Below, piece by piece: positions 1-6,358 of a stretch of 8,655 bases of DNA. Location: positions 1-8,655 of the forward strand of contig CAJLLK010000039.1 of NCBI GenBank assembly GCA_905207515.1. The letters run 5' to 3'. Below the pieces are notes generated by a model. It saw only the letters and a list, made by a program, of their open reading frames with translations, ran no database searches and was not told the origin of the DNA. The stretch comes from an uncultured Christensenella sp. (GTDB lineage Bacteria > Bacillota > Clostridia > Christensenellales > UBA1242). The position numbers and the translations under genes were made by a program. Within the stretch, counting starts at the first letter, position 1. Each line of letters starts with the position of its first letter.

Positions 1-2251
1 CCGTTCGCGTCAAGCTGTTTGTTCTTATGGCGGTTGGCACGCCATGGTAAACCGTCTGAGCACTTGGCACCGTTCCGCCTGTGTTCCCATTTCCGTTATA
101 TGTCAGCGTGTAGCCCTGTTTAAGCGTAAGAGTAATAGTCGCATCTCCTTTTGGAATCCACTGAATTGATAAAGTTCCATTAGTTGAAGATTGTGACGCA
201 GTTGAAGTAATTGAACTATTAGAAACTGAATTAACACTTATCTGCAAATAATTGGTCGAAGCAGTTGAAAAAGTCACAGTTTTTACTATACTAGAGTATG
301 TTGCTGAAATGGTAAATGGAAGAAAATATCCAGAAGCTGGTGTAGAAACATTTGAAACTGTTGTGCCCGGTGCTGTTACTCTTAAGCTCTGCCCAGTTGA
401 GTGATAACTATAATAAATCACTTCCAATGTGTATAAATCTGGCTCCCACTGGGCATAAAGATTTAGTGAACCCGCCGACACATAAGTCGTGTTCATTGTA
501 TACGAACCGCCTGCCGTAAAACTAGTTCCGGAGCCACTTGCTATTGTGTTCCAACTATCAAAAGTATGCCCCGTTCTTGAAAAACCAAGAGACGTAGCGG
601 TTGGCATTGAGTAATCTAAACCGAAAACGGCATATCTAGTTTGCGGGCTTGTTCCGCTCGTGTGCCCATTTCCACTAAAACTGATCGTCACTCGTTGTCG
701 TGAATAAATGTAATAAGTCGTTGTTGAAGAGCTGGAGGAAATGGTTCTTGAGTAAGTGTTCAAACTTGACGAAGTTGTTAAATTTGATGCAGAGCCAATA
801 TAATAATCATAAGATGTGTTTGATCGCGTTGCAGTGATTGTTGCAGACGTTCCCGCGTTTAATGTTAAAGTTGCCGTGCTGCTTGGTGCTATTGACGTTT
901 TGCTTAATGTTCCGCTGGATGTTGTTATGGAAATATTTGAAGAAGAAGAACCATAATTGTAATATCTAATCGTAAAAGTTTTTGTCCACTTTGCATAAAG
1001 TGTGTGATCATAACTTCTTGTGTTTGTTGTGGAAGAATATATTCTGGTCGCGTAAGAAGTGGATGTATACCAGCCACCAAATGTATAACCAGATCTTGTT
1101 GGGGTTGGCAATGTTCCATAAGTCCTGTTGTAAGGCACATATTTTGTGGCTGTGCTTCCAGAGCCAGTCCAGTTTCCAGTTGAAGTTGACGGAATTGTTC
1201 CGCCATTTGCGTTCAGCGTGACAGTGTAAGCTCTTGTCCATTGAGCTTCAATGATAACGCCCCGAACAAAGCCGCCATTATTAAGAGACGGCACAGATGT
1301 ATTTGCGGTGACAGATTGTCCCACAGTCAAATATCCATGCCCATCGGCTTGTTTAACAACCCAACCATCAAAAATATATCCCGTTCGGTATGGATCATCT
1401 GGAAGATACATGTTGAAAACATTTAAACCTTGGCTGGCATTTGTAGAAGTTATTCTGACAATATAAGTCGACAATGCTTCTTTTGCTGCCAGTTCAACAC
1501 TCGTTTCAATGTCTACATTGTTTGAAACTGTTTCTTGCCCAAAACAGCGACGATATTGCACATAGCCACTGCTAAGGCCGGTTGTCATTCTGCACCAGCC
1601 ATCCATAAAGCATCCATGATTTGAATAGTAATATGTGTAACCATTATATGTGAAGCTCCCCAAAGCATCATGAACTTGATTGCAATGAGAACAACGATAT
1701 GCCACAGCAGATGATGTCCTTCCAACCAACAGTGGACCTGTGTAGTCCGATGTGAGAACATATCCCACATAAGCTGAACCATTATAAGCTTTTGTATAAT
1801 TTCTGCCAGCAAGATTGCAGACCAAATCATTCATATCCCATAGATAAATTTGGTTTCGATTCATTGGCTCTGTTGCCGATGAGTTTAAATATTTATCTCC
1901 TTGCAGCAAATATCCATCTGAACCTGTGAAAGCCCCACCATTTGCGTCAAAAACTATGTATTGCTCTAAATACCCGTTATTATTGACAGGAGAACCGTAA
2001 TCATCATAGTCATAACCGCCCGTTGTGGCGGGAATTTCATAACTAAACAAAGGCGTGGTGTCTTGACTTTCTATATCTTCTTCAGGGAAATCTAACGAGC
2101 CGTCTTCTCCATCATCGCCCGTTTCACTTTCTTCGGTCTGTTCGGTCTGATTTTGAGACGAACCGCCGCAGCCCGACAATAAAATTGAACCGCCCGTCAT
2201 GAAAGACAACCCCAAAAACACGACAAAAAGAGACAGAAAAATCTTTTTCAT
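1..2251 (-). CDS. Large InlB-repeat surface lipoprotein, 5' part (runs off left edge)
   Basis: The frame is open from an ATG at 2251 to the window edge (750 codons), with no stop. It begins with a lipoprotein signal: KK, a hydrophobic stretch, then lipobox L25-S-G-C28, so Cys28 should be lipidated and the protein anchored outside the membrane. An acidic Gln/Glu/Asp linker follows (about 32-75). Residues about 97-245 form a Tyr/Cys-containing region with Cys 145, 187, 190, 214, 220 and 236. InlB B-repeat (Listeria-Bacteroides repeat) modules follow at about 263-338, 342-422 and 521-602, each with a GYxFxGW- or HTFDSW-like core and ending in AQW/AKW. A fourth begins at about 714 and is cut by the edge. 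Ser/Thr-rich segments separate them (about 432-515 and 605-710). The family suggests an exposed adhesin or carbohydrate-binding stalk; the ligand is unknown. No Shine-Dalgarno precedes the start. The C-terminus is not visible. Confidence 0.88.
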   Translation of the reverse strand, partial: MKKIFLSLFVVFLGLSFMTGGSILLSGCGGSSQNQTEQTEESETGDDGEDGSLDFPEEDIESQDTTPLFSYEIPATTGGYDYDDYGSPVNNNGYLEQYIVFDANGGAFTGSDGYLLQGDKYLNSSATEPMNRNQIYLWDMNDLVCNLAGRNYTKAYNGSAYVGYVLTSDYTGPLLVGRTSSAVAYRCSHCNQVHDALGSFTYNGYTYYYSNHGCFMDGWCRMTTGLSSGYVQYRRCFGQETVSNNVDIETSVELAAKEALSTYIVRITSTNASQGLNVFNMYLPDDPYRTGYIFDGWVVKQADGHGYLTVGQSVTANTSVPSLNNGGFVRGVIIEAQWTRAYTVTLNANGGTIPSTSTGNWTGSGSTATKYVPYNRTYGTLPTPTRSGYTFGGWYTSTSYATRIYSSTTNTRSYDHTLYAKWTKTFTIRYYNYGSSSSNISITTSSGTLSKTSIAPSSTATLTLNAGTSATITATRSNTSYDYYIGSASNLTTSSSLNTYSRTISSSSSTTTYYIYSRQRVTISFSGNGHTSGTSPQTRYAVFGLDYSMPTATSLGFSRTGHTFDSWNTIASGSGTSFTAGGSYTMNTTYVSAGSLNLYAQWEPDLYTLEVIYYSYHSTGQSLRVTAPGTTVSNVSTPASGYFLPFTISATYSSIVKTVTFSTASTNYLQISVNSVSNSSITSTASQSSTNGTLSIQWIPKGDATITLTLKQGYTLTYNGNGNTGGTVPSAQTVYHGVPTAIRTNSLTRT
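446..1468 (-). repeat. Three InlB B-repeat protein modules in the lipoprotein
   Basis: These are degenerate protein-level repeats, not DNA repeats. The modules lie at nt 1238-1465, 986-1228 and 446-691, and a fourth starts at about 112 and leaves the window. Each begins with a beta-strand such as YTVTLNANGG or VTISFSGNG, has a central aromatic turn (GYTFGGWYT, GHTFDSWNT, GYIFDGWVV) and ends in LYAKW, LYAQW or IEAQW. This is the usual signature of the Listeria-Bacteroides repeat. Modules 1 and 2 are adjacent. Modules 2 and 3, and 3 and 4, are separated by roughly 100-residue Ser/Thr-rich spacers that I do not recognise. Confidence 0.8.
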
Positions 2252-2257
2252 GCTATT

Positions 2258-2286
2258 ATTATACATAACAATAATTTTTTTACAAA
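2258..2286 (-). promoter_or_regulatory. Promoter of the lipoprotein, predicted leaderless
   Basis: The minus strand has a perfect TATAAT at 2263-2258. The best -35 is weak: TTTGTA at 2286-2281 with a 17-nt spacer, or TTGTAA with 16. Only 6 nt separate the -10 from the ATG at 2251, so the transcript should start on or next to the A of the start codon. No AGGAGG-like sequence lies before the ATG. The next in-frame ATG (codon 18) would lose the signal peptide, so the first ATG is kept. Confidence 0.6.
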
Positions 2287-2298
2287 CAAATTTGGTTA

Positions 2299-2409
2299 TT
2301 ATTTATCTTTTTCATCCTCTTTTTTGTAAAACATTTTCAAAAATGGCACTGTCCACCTTGGTGCTTTCACACAAATTATTCTGATGTTTGATTTCTTTTC
2401 TTTTTCCAT
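2299..2409 (-). CDS. SpoVM-like small amphipathic peptide (36 aa)
   Basis: This short ORF reads from ATG 2409 to TAA with a second TAA in frame. After a charged start (MEKEKKSN) it reads IRIICVKAPRWTVPFLKMF and ends in a Lys/Glu/Asp tail. The pattern, a hydrophobic strand, then K-x-P-[KR]-aromatic, then F-[VL]-[KR] in an amphipathic helix, resembles stage V sporulation protein SpoVM (about 26 aa in Bacillus subtilis, with its IKLPKFLGGF core). SpoVM binds the curved forespore membrane and anchors the spore coat base protein SpoIVA. The N-terminal extension of about 8 residues is longer than usual. There is no clear Shine-Dalgarno. A weak TTGCAC, 17 nt, CATAAA promoter ends 7 nt before the ATG, the same layout as the stronger leaderless promoters here. 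It lies 47 nt upstream of the lipoprotein on the same strand. The assignment rests on pattern similarity by eye; it could be a chance ORF. Confidence 0.45.
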   Translation of the reverse strand: MEKEKKSNIRIICVKAPRWTVPFLKMFYKKEDEKDK

Positions 2410-2478
2410 AATATCTTTTATGCCTACATATGCAAATATGTGCAAAACATTTAAACTCAAAATTTTATGTCTTATTGC

Positions 2479-2518
2479 GTCAAAATTTGACAAAATAGTT
2501 AAAATTTTTTAACTATTT
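2479..2518. repeat. Two adjacent palindromes upstream of the hemolysin III promoter
   Basis: GTCAAA-A-TTTGAC (2479-2491) is a perfect inverted repeat with a one-base centre. Directly after it, 12-bp arms AAATAGTTAAAA (2493-2504) and TTTTAACTATTT (2507-2518) flank a 2-nt centre. The second ends 2 bp before the -35 of the hemolysin III promoter. There is no run of T after it in either direction, so it is not an obvious terminator. It could be an operator or an AT-rich extruding hairpin. The rest of the 2410-2520 gap shows only AT-rich sequence. Confidence 0.5.
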
Positions 2519-2520
2519 GC

Positions 2521-2549
2521 TAGACTTTTTCTTTGAAAATGCATATAAT
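2521..2549 (+). promoter_or_regulatory. Promoter of the hemolysin III gene, predicted leaderless
   Basis: TAGACT (4/6 match to TTGACA) at 2521-2526, a 17-nt spacer and a perfect TATAAT at 2544-2549. The -10 ends 7 nt before the ATG at 2557, so transcription should begin at or within a base of the start codon. The layout rules out the upstream TTG (2533) and ATG (2539), which lie in the promoter and would not be transcribed. Confidence 0.65.
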
Positions 2550-2556
2550 TTTTCTT

Positions 2557-3231
2557 ATGAAAAAAGAAAAGAAAATTTATGACAATTCGCTGCCAACTTA
2601 CACAAAAGGCGAAGAAATTTTCAATGCTGTCACCCACATTGTTGGTGGTGGATTTGCTATCATTTTTTTGATTGTTGGAGTTGTTTTTGCACACCTGCAT
2701 TTGAATTGGGTCGGCGTTTTGAGCATGTATATCTACGGTTTCTGCATGATAATCGCCTACACAATGAGTGCAATTTACCACTTTTTGAGACCAAACCAAG
2801 CAAAAAAAGTTTTCAGAATTTTTGACCACTGCTCGATTTTTCTGCTGATTGCCGGCACTTACACGCCATATTGCCTGATAACTCTTGCCCCTGCACCCGC
2901 TTGGGGTTATTCAATTTTGGCGCTGGTGTGGAGTTTGTCAATTTTGGGAATTGTCTTAAACGCCATAAACATGCACAAATGGAAAGTTCTTTCCATGATC
3001 TTGTATCTTGCACTTGGCTGGTGCATTGTGATTGCAATTGTCCCGCTCTTGGAATATCTTGAACCAGCTGGCTTTTGGTGGCTGCTTGCTGGCGGAATTT
3101 CTTACACAGTTGGCGCCGTCTTTTTTGGATTTGGACACAAAGTGCGTTACATTCACAGCATCTGGCACCTTTTTGTTTTGTTTGGTTCCATTTTGCAGTT
3201 TGTTTCGATTCTGTTTTATGTCATTCTGTAA
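2557..3231 (+). CDS. Hemolysin III family (PAQR-like) integral membrane protein
   Basis: The 224-residue protein has about seven hydrophobic segments and the signatures of the hemolysin III/YqfA family, the bacterial branch of the PAQR (progestin and adipoQ receptor) group. The start is YTKGEEIFNAVTH (residues 15-27). Then come S71-x3-H75 (SAIYH), D90-H91 in FDHCSIFLLIAGTYTPY, and H200-x3-H204 (HSIWH). In the superfamily these Ser, His and Asp residues form a metal site, and eukaryotic relatives have been linked to lipid or ceramide hydrolysis. The bacterial role is not settled; despite the name, haemolysis is doubtful for most members. Length is normal. The start is set by the promoter, and there is no Shine-Dalgarno. 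The gene ends 2 bp from the stop codon of the convergent PlsC-like gene. Confidence 0.9.
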   Translation: MKKEKKIYDNSLPTYTKGEEIFNAVTHIVGGGFAIIFLIVGVVFAHLHLNWVGVLSMYIYGFCMIIAYTMSAIYHFLRPNQAKKVFRIFDHCSIFLLIAGTYTPYCLITLAPAPAWGYSILALVWSLSILGIVLNAINMHKWKVLSMILYLALGWCIVIAIVPLLEYLEPAGFWWLLAGGISYTVGAVFFGFGHKVRYIHSIWHLFVLFGSILQFVSILFYVIL

Positions 3232-3233
3232 AT

Positions 3234-4103
3234 TTATCTTTTTCTTTCTGTCACAATCCACTGATCATCTTCAAAAAACAAATCCTTGCCTGGTCGCAAT
3301 TTTCGGCTGATTTTTTCGTCACCAAAACCACAATCTTGAATTTGATACCATTCCGTAGCCACTCTCTTTGTGACATCGTAAGTTTGTTGCATCAATTTTT
3401 CTGAACGACTTTTCTCATCTGGCAAACTTTTGTCAGCATAAATTGGCGAGCAAATGGCAAAATAAAGTCGATATTTAAATTTGCCGTTGCGTCTCTTTTT
3501 TCGTTTGAACAAAAGCACCATCGGCAAAACCGGAACATCATTTTTGACCGCCATGGAAAACGCCCCACGTTTGTAAGGTCTGATTTCTCTGTAATACGGC
3601 CACAATGAGCCTTCTGGATTGTAAAGAATTGGTTTGTTTTTCTTTAAAATGTCGCCCAAATCTTGATTAAACTTTCTTGTGCCAGAAATGCTTGTTGCTG
3701 GAATCGGAATTCCACCCAATGACCTTAAGAAAAAGCCTATCATCGGTCTTTGAATGTTTTGTTGCAATGTTGTGAAGTAAATTTTTCGCCAACAAAACAA
3801 ATTTGTTCCAATGCTGACATCGTCAAACAGATGAACATGGTTGCAAGTCATTATAAAAGGCTTGCCTTTGAGTGCATTTTTGTTTTTGCCACCAAAGGTT
3901 CTCATCTTAAAATTCAAAACCATGAATGGATTGAAAAAGGTTATTGCCAGTCCCCTAAAAAAAGCCGCCCACATGCGAAAAAAGATATTTCTTGGTCTGA
4001 AATTATATGTGTCATCAAACTTAACCTTTCTGGTCGTGTTTTTTATCTCTAAAACATTTTCATCCACCTTGTCGGGACGATTTATCCCGTCTTTATCAAT
4101 CAT
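3234..4103 (-). CDS. PlsC-like 1-acyl-glycerol-3-phosphate acyltransferase family protein
   Basis: The 289-residue protein belongs to the PlsC/LPLAT acyltransferase family, which transfers an acyl chain to lysophospholipid-type acceptors at the inner membrane face. Motif I is NHVHLFD (catalytic H89, D94 of H-x4-D). Motif II is GGIPIP at about 130-135. Motif III is NPEGS (E165-G166-S167; the usual form is EGT). Motif IV is VPVLPMVL at about 190-197. A hydrophobic segment at about 45-63 may hold it at the membrane. The first 40 residues are charged and not typical of the family, and an Arg/Lys cluster at 200-210 could contact phospholipid. ATG 4103 is chosen because GGAG (4116-4113) lies 9 nt upstream; a TTG at 4118 would overlap that site. 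No fatty-acid or phosphate-acyl partner gene is adjacent, so the exact acceptor cannot be inferred. Confidence 0.88.
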   Translation of the reverse strand: MIDKDGINRPDKVDENVLEIKNTTRKVKFDDTYNFRPRNIFFRMWAAFFRGLAITFFNPFMVLNFKMRTFGGKNKNALKGKPFIMTCNHVHLFDDVSIGTNLFCWRKIYFTTLQQNIQRPMIGFFLRSLGGIPIPATSISGTRKFNQDLGDILKKNKPILYNPEGSLWPYYREIRPYKRGAFSMAVKNDVPVLPMVLLFKRKKRRNGKFKYRLYFAICSPIYADKSLPDEKSRSEKLMQQTYDVTKRVATEWYQIQDCGFGDEKISRKLRPGKDLFFEDDQWIVTERKR

Positions 4104-4171
4104 TTCCAAATTCTCCAAAACCAGTTGTTTTTATTTTCATTTTACTATCAAAAGAAAAGTCAATCAGTTGT

Positions 4172-4202
4172 TTAAGCTTTCAGCTTAATTTTATGCTATA
4201 AA
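4172..4202 (+). promoter_or_regulatory. Candidate extended -10 promoter and palindrome before glmM
   Basis: In the divergent gap between the PlsC-like gene and glmM, TTAAGCT (4172-4178) and AGCTTAA (4182-4188) form a perfect 7-bp inverted repeat around a 3-nt centre. Six bases on, TGC-TATAAA (4194-4202) fits an extended -10 with no good -35. This would give a glmM leader of about 95 nt containing a weak AT hairpin (arms 4244-4250 and 4260-4266). On the minus strand, TAAAAT near 4144-4149 with a poor -35 may serve the PlsC-like gene. All of these are weak calls. Confidence 0.3.
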
Positions 4203-4304
4203 TTGCTTAATTTGTTGAGAGAATTGTTGTGATTTTTGGCTTGTTTTGTTGAATTTTAAAACAAAAACCTTTTCCTTCTCATAGATAAATATGTAGGAGA
4301 ATTT

Positions 4305-5606
4305 ATGGGAAATTATTTTGGAACTGACGGCGTCAGAGGAGAATTTGGAAAAGCCATTTCTTGCGACATTGCTTTCAAGATTGGCAACGCTCTTTCTCAA
4401 ATCAAAACCAATCCAAAAATTGTTGTTGGGCATGACACTCGCCTGTCAGCAGACGCTTTGTGTCTTTCGGTCTCCGCGGGCATTGTTCAAGGTGGCGGAA
4501 GCGTTTTTAATGTTGGAATTATCCCAACTGCTGGGATTTCATTTTTGGTGGAAAGTGAAAATTTTGATTTTGGAATTATCGTGACAGCCTCACACAACCC
4601 GCCAAATTTCAACGGCATAAAAATTTTTGACAGTTCTGGAAGAAAGCTTTCCGAAAGCGAAGAAGATTTTTTGGAAGACTTTTTTCAATGCAACTATACC
4701 GCCGAAAAATGCGGAAAGTTTGTTTGCGACGAAAGTTTGCAGAAAAAATATCTCGACCATCTCAAAAACAGTTCTCACGTCACCCTTGATGGCATGAAAA
4801 TTTGTCTCGACGCAAGCAACGGAGCCAGTTTTGCGATTGCTCCAAAGGTTTTCAAAAATTTGGGTGCAGCAGTCGCAAAAATCGCTTGCAAAAACAAAGG
4901 CGAAAAAATCAATGTCAACTGTGGGTCGCTGCATATTGAAAACTTAGCAAAAAAAATCAGCAAAACAAATGCTGATGTTGGTTTTGCGTTTGACGGAGAT
5001 GCAGACAGAGTGGTCGCCATAAGCAAAAGTGGCGAAGTTTTTGACGGCGACAAATTGCTTTACATTTTGGCAAAAGACATGAAAGAAAAAAGTCTTCTTT
5101 TTGCCAACACCGTGGTGGGAACAAGCCACACAAACAGCGGAATTATGGTCGCATTAAATCGCCAAAAGATAAATCTCATTCGCACCGACATCGGTGACAA
5201 ATATGTGATTGAAGCAATGGAAAAAATGAACTTATCTCTTGGCGGTGAACAATCTGGACACATTATCATCAAAAATTATGCTCAAACTGGCGACGGAATT
5301 TTGACCGCAATAAAAATCTGCGAAATCATGAAAGAAACTCAAAAAAGTTTGGATGAACTTTTTGACGCAAATCTTATTCCGCAAGAAAACATAAATGTTT
5401 CGGTGAAAGACAAAATCAAAATTTTGAACAACGAAAATTTAAAAATTTTGACCAATCAAATCGCCAACGAAATTTCGCCTGCTGGCAGACTGCTTGTCAG
5501 AGCAAGCGGAACAGAAGACAAAATCAGAATTATGGTGGAACATCCAAACAAACAAAAAGCCAAAATTTTTGCAAACCAAATCAAATCTCTGATAGAAAAA
5601 ATATAA
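4305..5606 (+). CDS. glmM: Phosphoglucosamine mutase
   Basis: GlmM converts glucosamine-6-phosphate to glucosamine-1-phosphate in the cytoplasm, the step before GlmU makes UDP-GlcNAc for peptidoglycan. The 433-residue protein has all four alpha-D-phosphohexomutase regions: the start FGTDGVRG (5-12), the phosphoserine loop TASHNP with Ser96, the Mg-binding loop DGDADR (230-235), the sugar-binding GGEQSGH (313-319) and the phosphate-binding RASGTE (399-404). Length is close to the usual 440-450. The DGDADR loop and GGEQSGH form favour GlmM over general phosphomannomutases. The start is clear: AGGAG at 4295-4299, 5 nt before the ATG. It appears to be a single-gene unit, without glmS or the cdaA/cdaR genes that often precede glmM in Bacillota. 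A strong terminator follows directly. Confidence 0.96.
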   Translation: MGNYFGTDGVRGEFGKAISCDIAFKIGNALSQIKTNPKIVVGHDTRLSADALCLSVSAGIVQGGGSVFNVGIIPTAGISFLVESENFDFGIIVTASHNPPNFNGIKIFDSSGRKLSESEEDFLEDFFQCNYTAEKCGKFVCDESLQKKYLDHLKNSSHVTLDGMKICLDASNGASFAIAPKVFKNLGAAVAKIACKNKGEKINVNCGSLHIENLAKKISKTNADVGFAFDGDADRVVAISKSGEVFDGDKLLYILAKDMKEKSLLFANTVVGTSHTNSGIMVALNRQKINLIRTDIGDKYVIEAMEKMNLSLGGEQSGHIIIKNYAQTGDGILTAIKICEIMKETQKSLDELFDANLIPQENINVSVKDKIKILNNENLKILTNQIANEISPAGRLLVRASGTEDKIRIMVEHPNKQKAKIFANQIKSLIEKI

Positions 5607-5628
5607 CCGAGAGAATCTCGGTTTTTTT
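5605..5628. terminator. Bidirectional terminator shared by glmM and the MarR gene
   Basis: CCGAGA (5607-5612), loop GAA, TCTCGG (5616-5621), extended by flanking A-T pairs and followed by seven T (5622-5628) on the plus strand. On the minus strand the same stem is followed by TTATATTTTTT. The glmM stop codon (5604-5606) touches the stem. The MarR stop codon (5629-5627) overlaps the plus-strand U-tract, so the two convergent genes share one compact terminator. Confidence 0.9.
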
Positions 5629-6058
5629 ATGCTTTTTCGCCATCCATTTGGTCAGTCAAAATTTTCAAAATCTTGTCCATTTTTTTGCTTTCTTTCTTGT
5701 CGAGGCTGCGTTTCAAGTCGTTTACAATCACATAGTCTTCTTTGTTTTCATAAAAATCATAAAATTTTTGCGTTGGCACCAAAATATATTCTCTGCCGTC
5801 TTTTTCTGACTTTTCTTTTGTGATAAACCCTTTCTTGATGAGCTGTTTGACTTTGTAAGTTGCGTTTGGAGAAGAAATGTCTAAAAAGTTTGCAAACTGC
5901 GAGATAGTTGGATTTCCCATAAGATAAATGCATTCCAAACAAAAATACTCAGAAGAAGACAGTGCCTCTTCTTTGTCTTTTATTCGGCTGAACATGTTTT
6001 TGTAGATGACCAGCTTGATTTTTTTATAAAATTTGTTTACAGACTTTTTTAATTTCAT
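5627..6058 (-). CDS. MarR family winged-helix transcriptional regulator
   Basis: The 143-residue protein has the MarR layout: N-terminal dimer helix, a central winged helix-turn-helix (about 35-97) with TISQFANFLDIS and a recognition helix SPNATYKVKQLIKKG, then the wing with the family Asp-x-Arg (D87, R89 in KDGRE) and a C-terminal charged dimer helix. MarR proteins bind palindromes as dimers and usually repress their own gene, with release by small ligands or redox. The start ATG at 6058 is preceded by AGAGGGG with close spacing. A perfect palindrome in the promoter is a likely autoregulatory operator. Its C-terminal half is Lys/Asp/Glu-rich. No target operon is adjacent; the neighbours are convergent glmM and a tRNA gene, so the signal it senses is unknown. 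Confidence 0.88.
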   Translation of the reverse strand: MKLKKSVNKFYKKIKLVIYKNMFSRIKDKEEALSSSEYFCLECIYLMGNPTISQFANFLDISSPNATYKVKQLIKKGFITKEKSEKDGREYILVPTQKFYDFYENKEDYVIVNDLKRSLDKKESKKMDKILKILTDQMDGEKA

Positions 6059-6067
6059 GTCCCCTCT

Positions 6068-6106
6068 TGTCTAGACATTTTAACACAAAATTGGGCAAAA
6101 ACACAA
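6068..6106 (-). promoter_or_regulatory. MarR gene promoter with likely operator TGTCTAGACA
   Basis: On the minus strand TAAAAT (6082-6077) is a good -10; the best -35 is TTGTGT (6106-6101) with an 18-nt spacer. Starting on the last base of the -10 is a perfect 10-bp palindrome, TGTCTAGACA (6077-6068), covering the predicted transcription start near 6070. A repressor dimer bound there would block the promoter, as expected for MarR autorepression. The ribosome site follows about 6 nt further on. Confidence 0.6.
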
Positions 6107-6180
6107 GCAAAAATTTAAATAATTTTAAATAATTTCTATCGACTTTGAAAACAAAATCTTGAACAACTTTCAAAAATTTA

Positions 6181-6209
6181 TTGATTTTTTGCTTTCAAGA
6201 TGATAAAAT
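6181..6209 (+). promoter_or_regulatory. Promoter of tRNA-Glu
   Basis: TTGATT (6181-6186), an exact 17-nt spacer and TAAAAT (6204-6209), with TGA directly before the -10 (extended -10 form). The predicted start near 6216 leaves only about 6 nt before the mature tRNA. The AT-rich stretch upstream, including TTTAAATAAT twice in tandem (6114-6133), could act as an UP-element. Confidence 0.65.
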
Positions 6210-6221
6210 AAAAATTGCAAT

Positions 6222-6296
6222 GGTCCCATGGTCAAGCGGTTAAGACGCCGCCCTCTCACGGCGGAATCAGGGGTTCGATTCCCCTTGGGACTACCA
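6222..6296 (+). tRNA. tRNA-Glu (anticodon CTC)
   Basis: The 75-nt cloverleaf has the CCA end encoded (6294-6296). The acceptor stem pairs GGTCCCA with TGGGACT, with a G-U wobble at the first pair. The D-arm is GGTCAAGCGGTTAAGA. The anticodon stem CCGCC/GGCGG (6248-6252, 6260-6264) encloses the loop CTCTCAC, giving anticodon CTC at 6255-6257, which reads GAG. The T-arm is AGGGG-TTCGATT-CCCCT. It is a single tRNA gene with its own promoter and terminator, not in a tRNA cluster. Confidence 0.96.
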
Positions 6297-6309
6297 ATTT
6301 TCAAAATAA

Positions 6310-6342
6310 AAGGCCTAAACAAAATAGTTTAGGTCTTTTTTT
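6310..6342. terminator. Terminator after tRNA-Glu, also usable by the flavin reductase gene
   Basis: Arms AAGGCCTAAAC (6310-6320) and GTTTAGGTCTT (6327-6337) pair over 11 positions with one G-U, loop AAAATA, followed by T to 6342 on the plus strand. Read on the minus strand the stem is followed by CCTTTTATTTT, so it can also end the convergent flavin-reductase-like transcript, whose stop codon is about 17 nt away. Confidence 0.88.
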
Positions 6343-6358
6343 AGCTGTGAAAATTTGA

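Noticed and set aside
2520..2525. CTAGAC next to the hemolysin III -35 as a second MarR operator
   Set aside because: It matches only the centre and one half of TGTCTAGACA and lacks the palindrome; it is likely chance.
2533..2556. TTG (2533) or ATG (2539) as start of the hemolysin III gene
   Set aside because: Both lie within the -35/-10 promoter region, and the added residues do not fit the family N-terminus.
2509..2829. 106-residue minus-strand ORF over the start of the hemolysin III gene
   Set aside because: It is antisense to a well-supported family gene, has no recognisable domain or ribosome site, and is a shadow of the real frame.
4203..4294. Riboswitch or ribozyme in the glmM leader
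   Set aside because: Only a weak AT hairpin is present; no conserved core of a glmS-type ribozyme or other known riboswitch could be seen.
6114..6133. Tandem TTTAAATAAT repeat as a mobile or CRISPR-like repeat
   Set aside because: There are only two short AT-only copies, best seen as AT-rich promoter-upstream sequence.
6156..6201. ATCTTGAA / TTCAAGAT inverted arms around the tRNA -35
   Set aside because: The 8-bp arms are 30 nt apart in very AT-rich sequence; this is not convincing as an operator.
6222..6296. tRNA-Glu as an integration site of a mobile element
   Set aside because: No integrase and no repeated copy of the tRNA 3' end are visible in the window.
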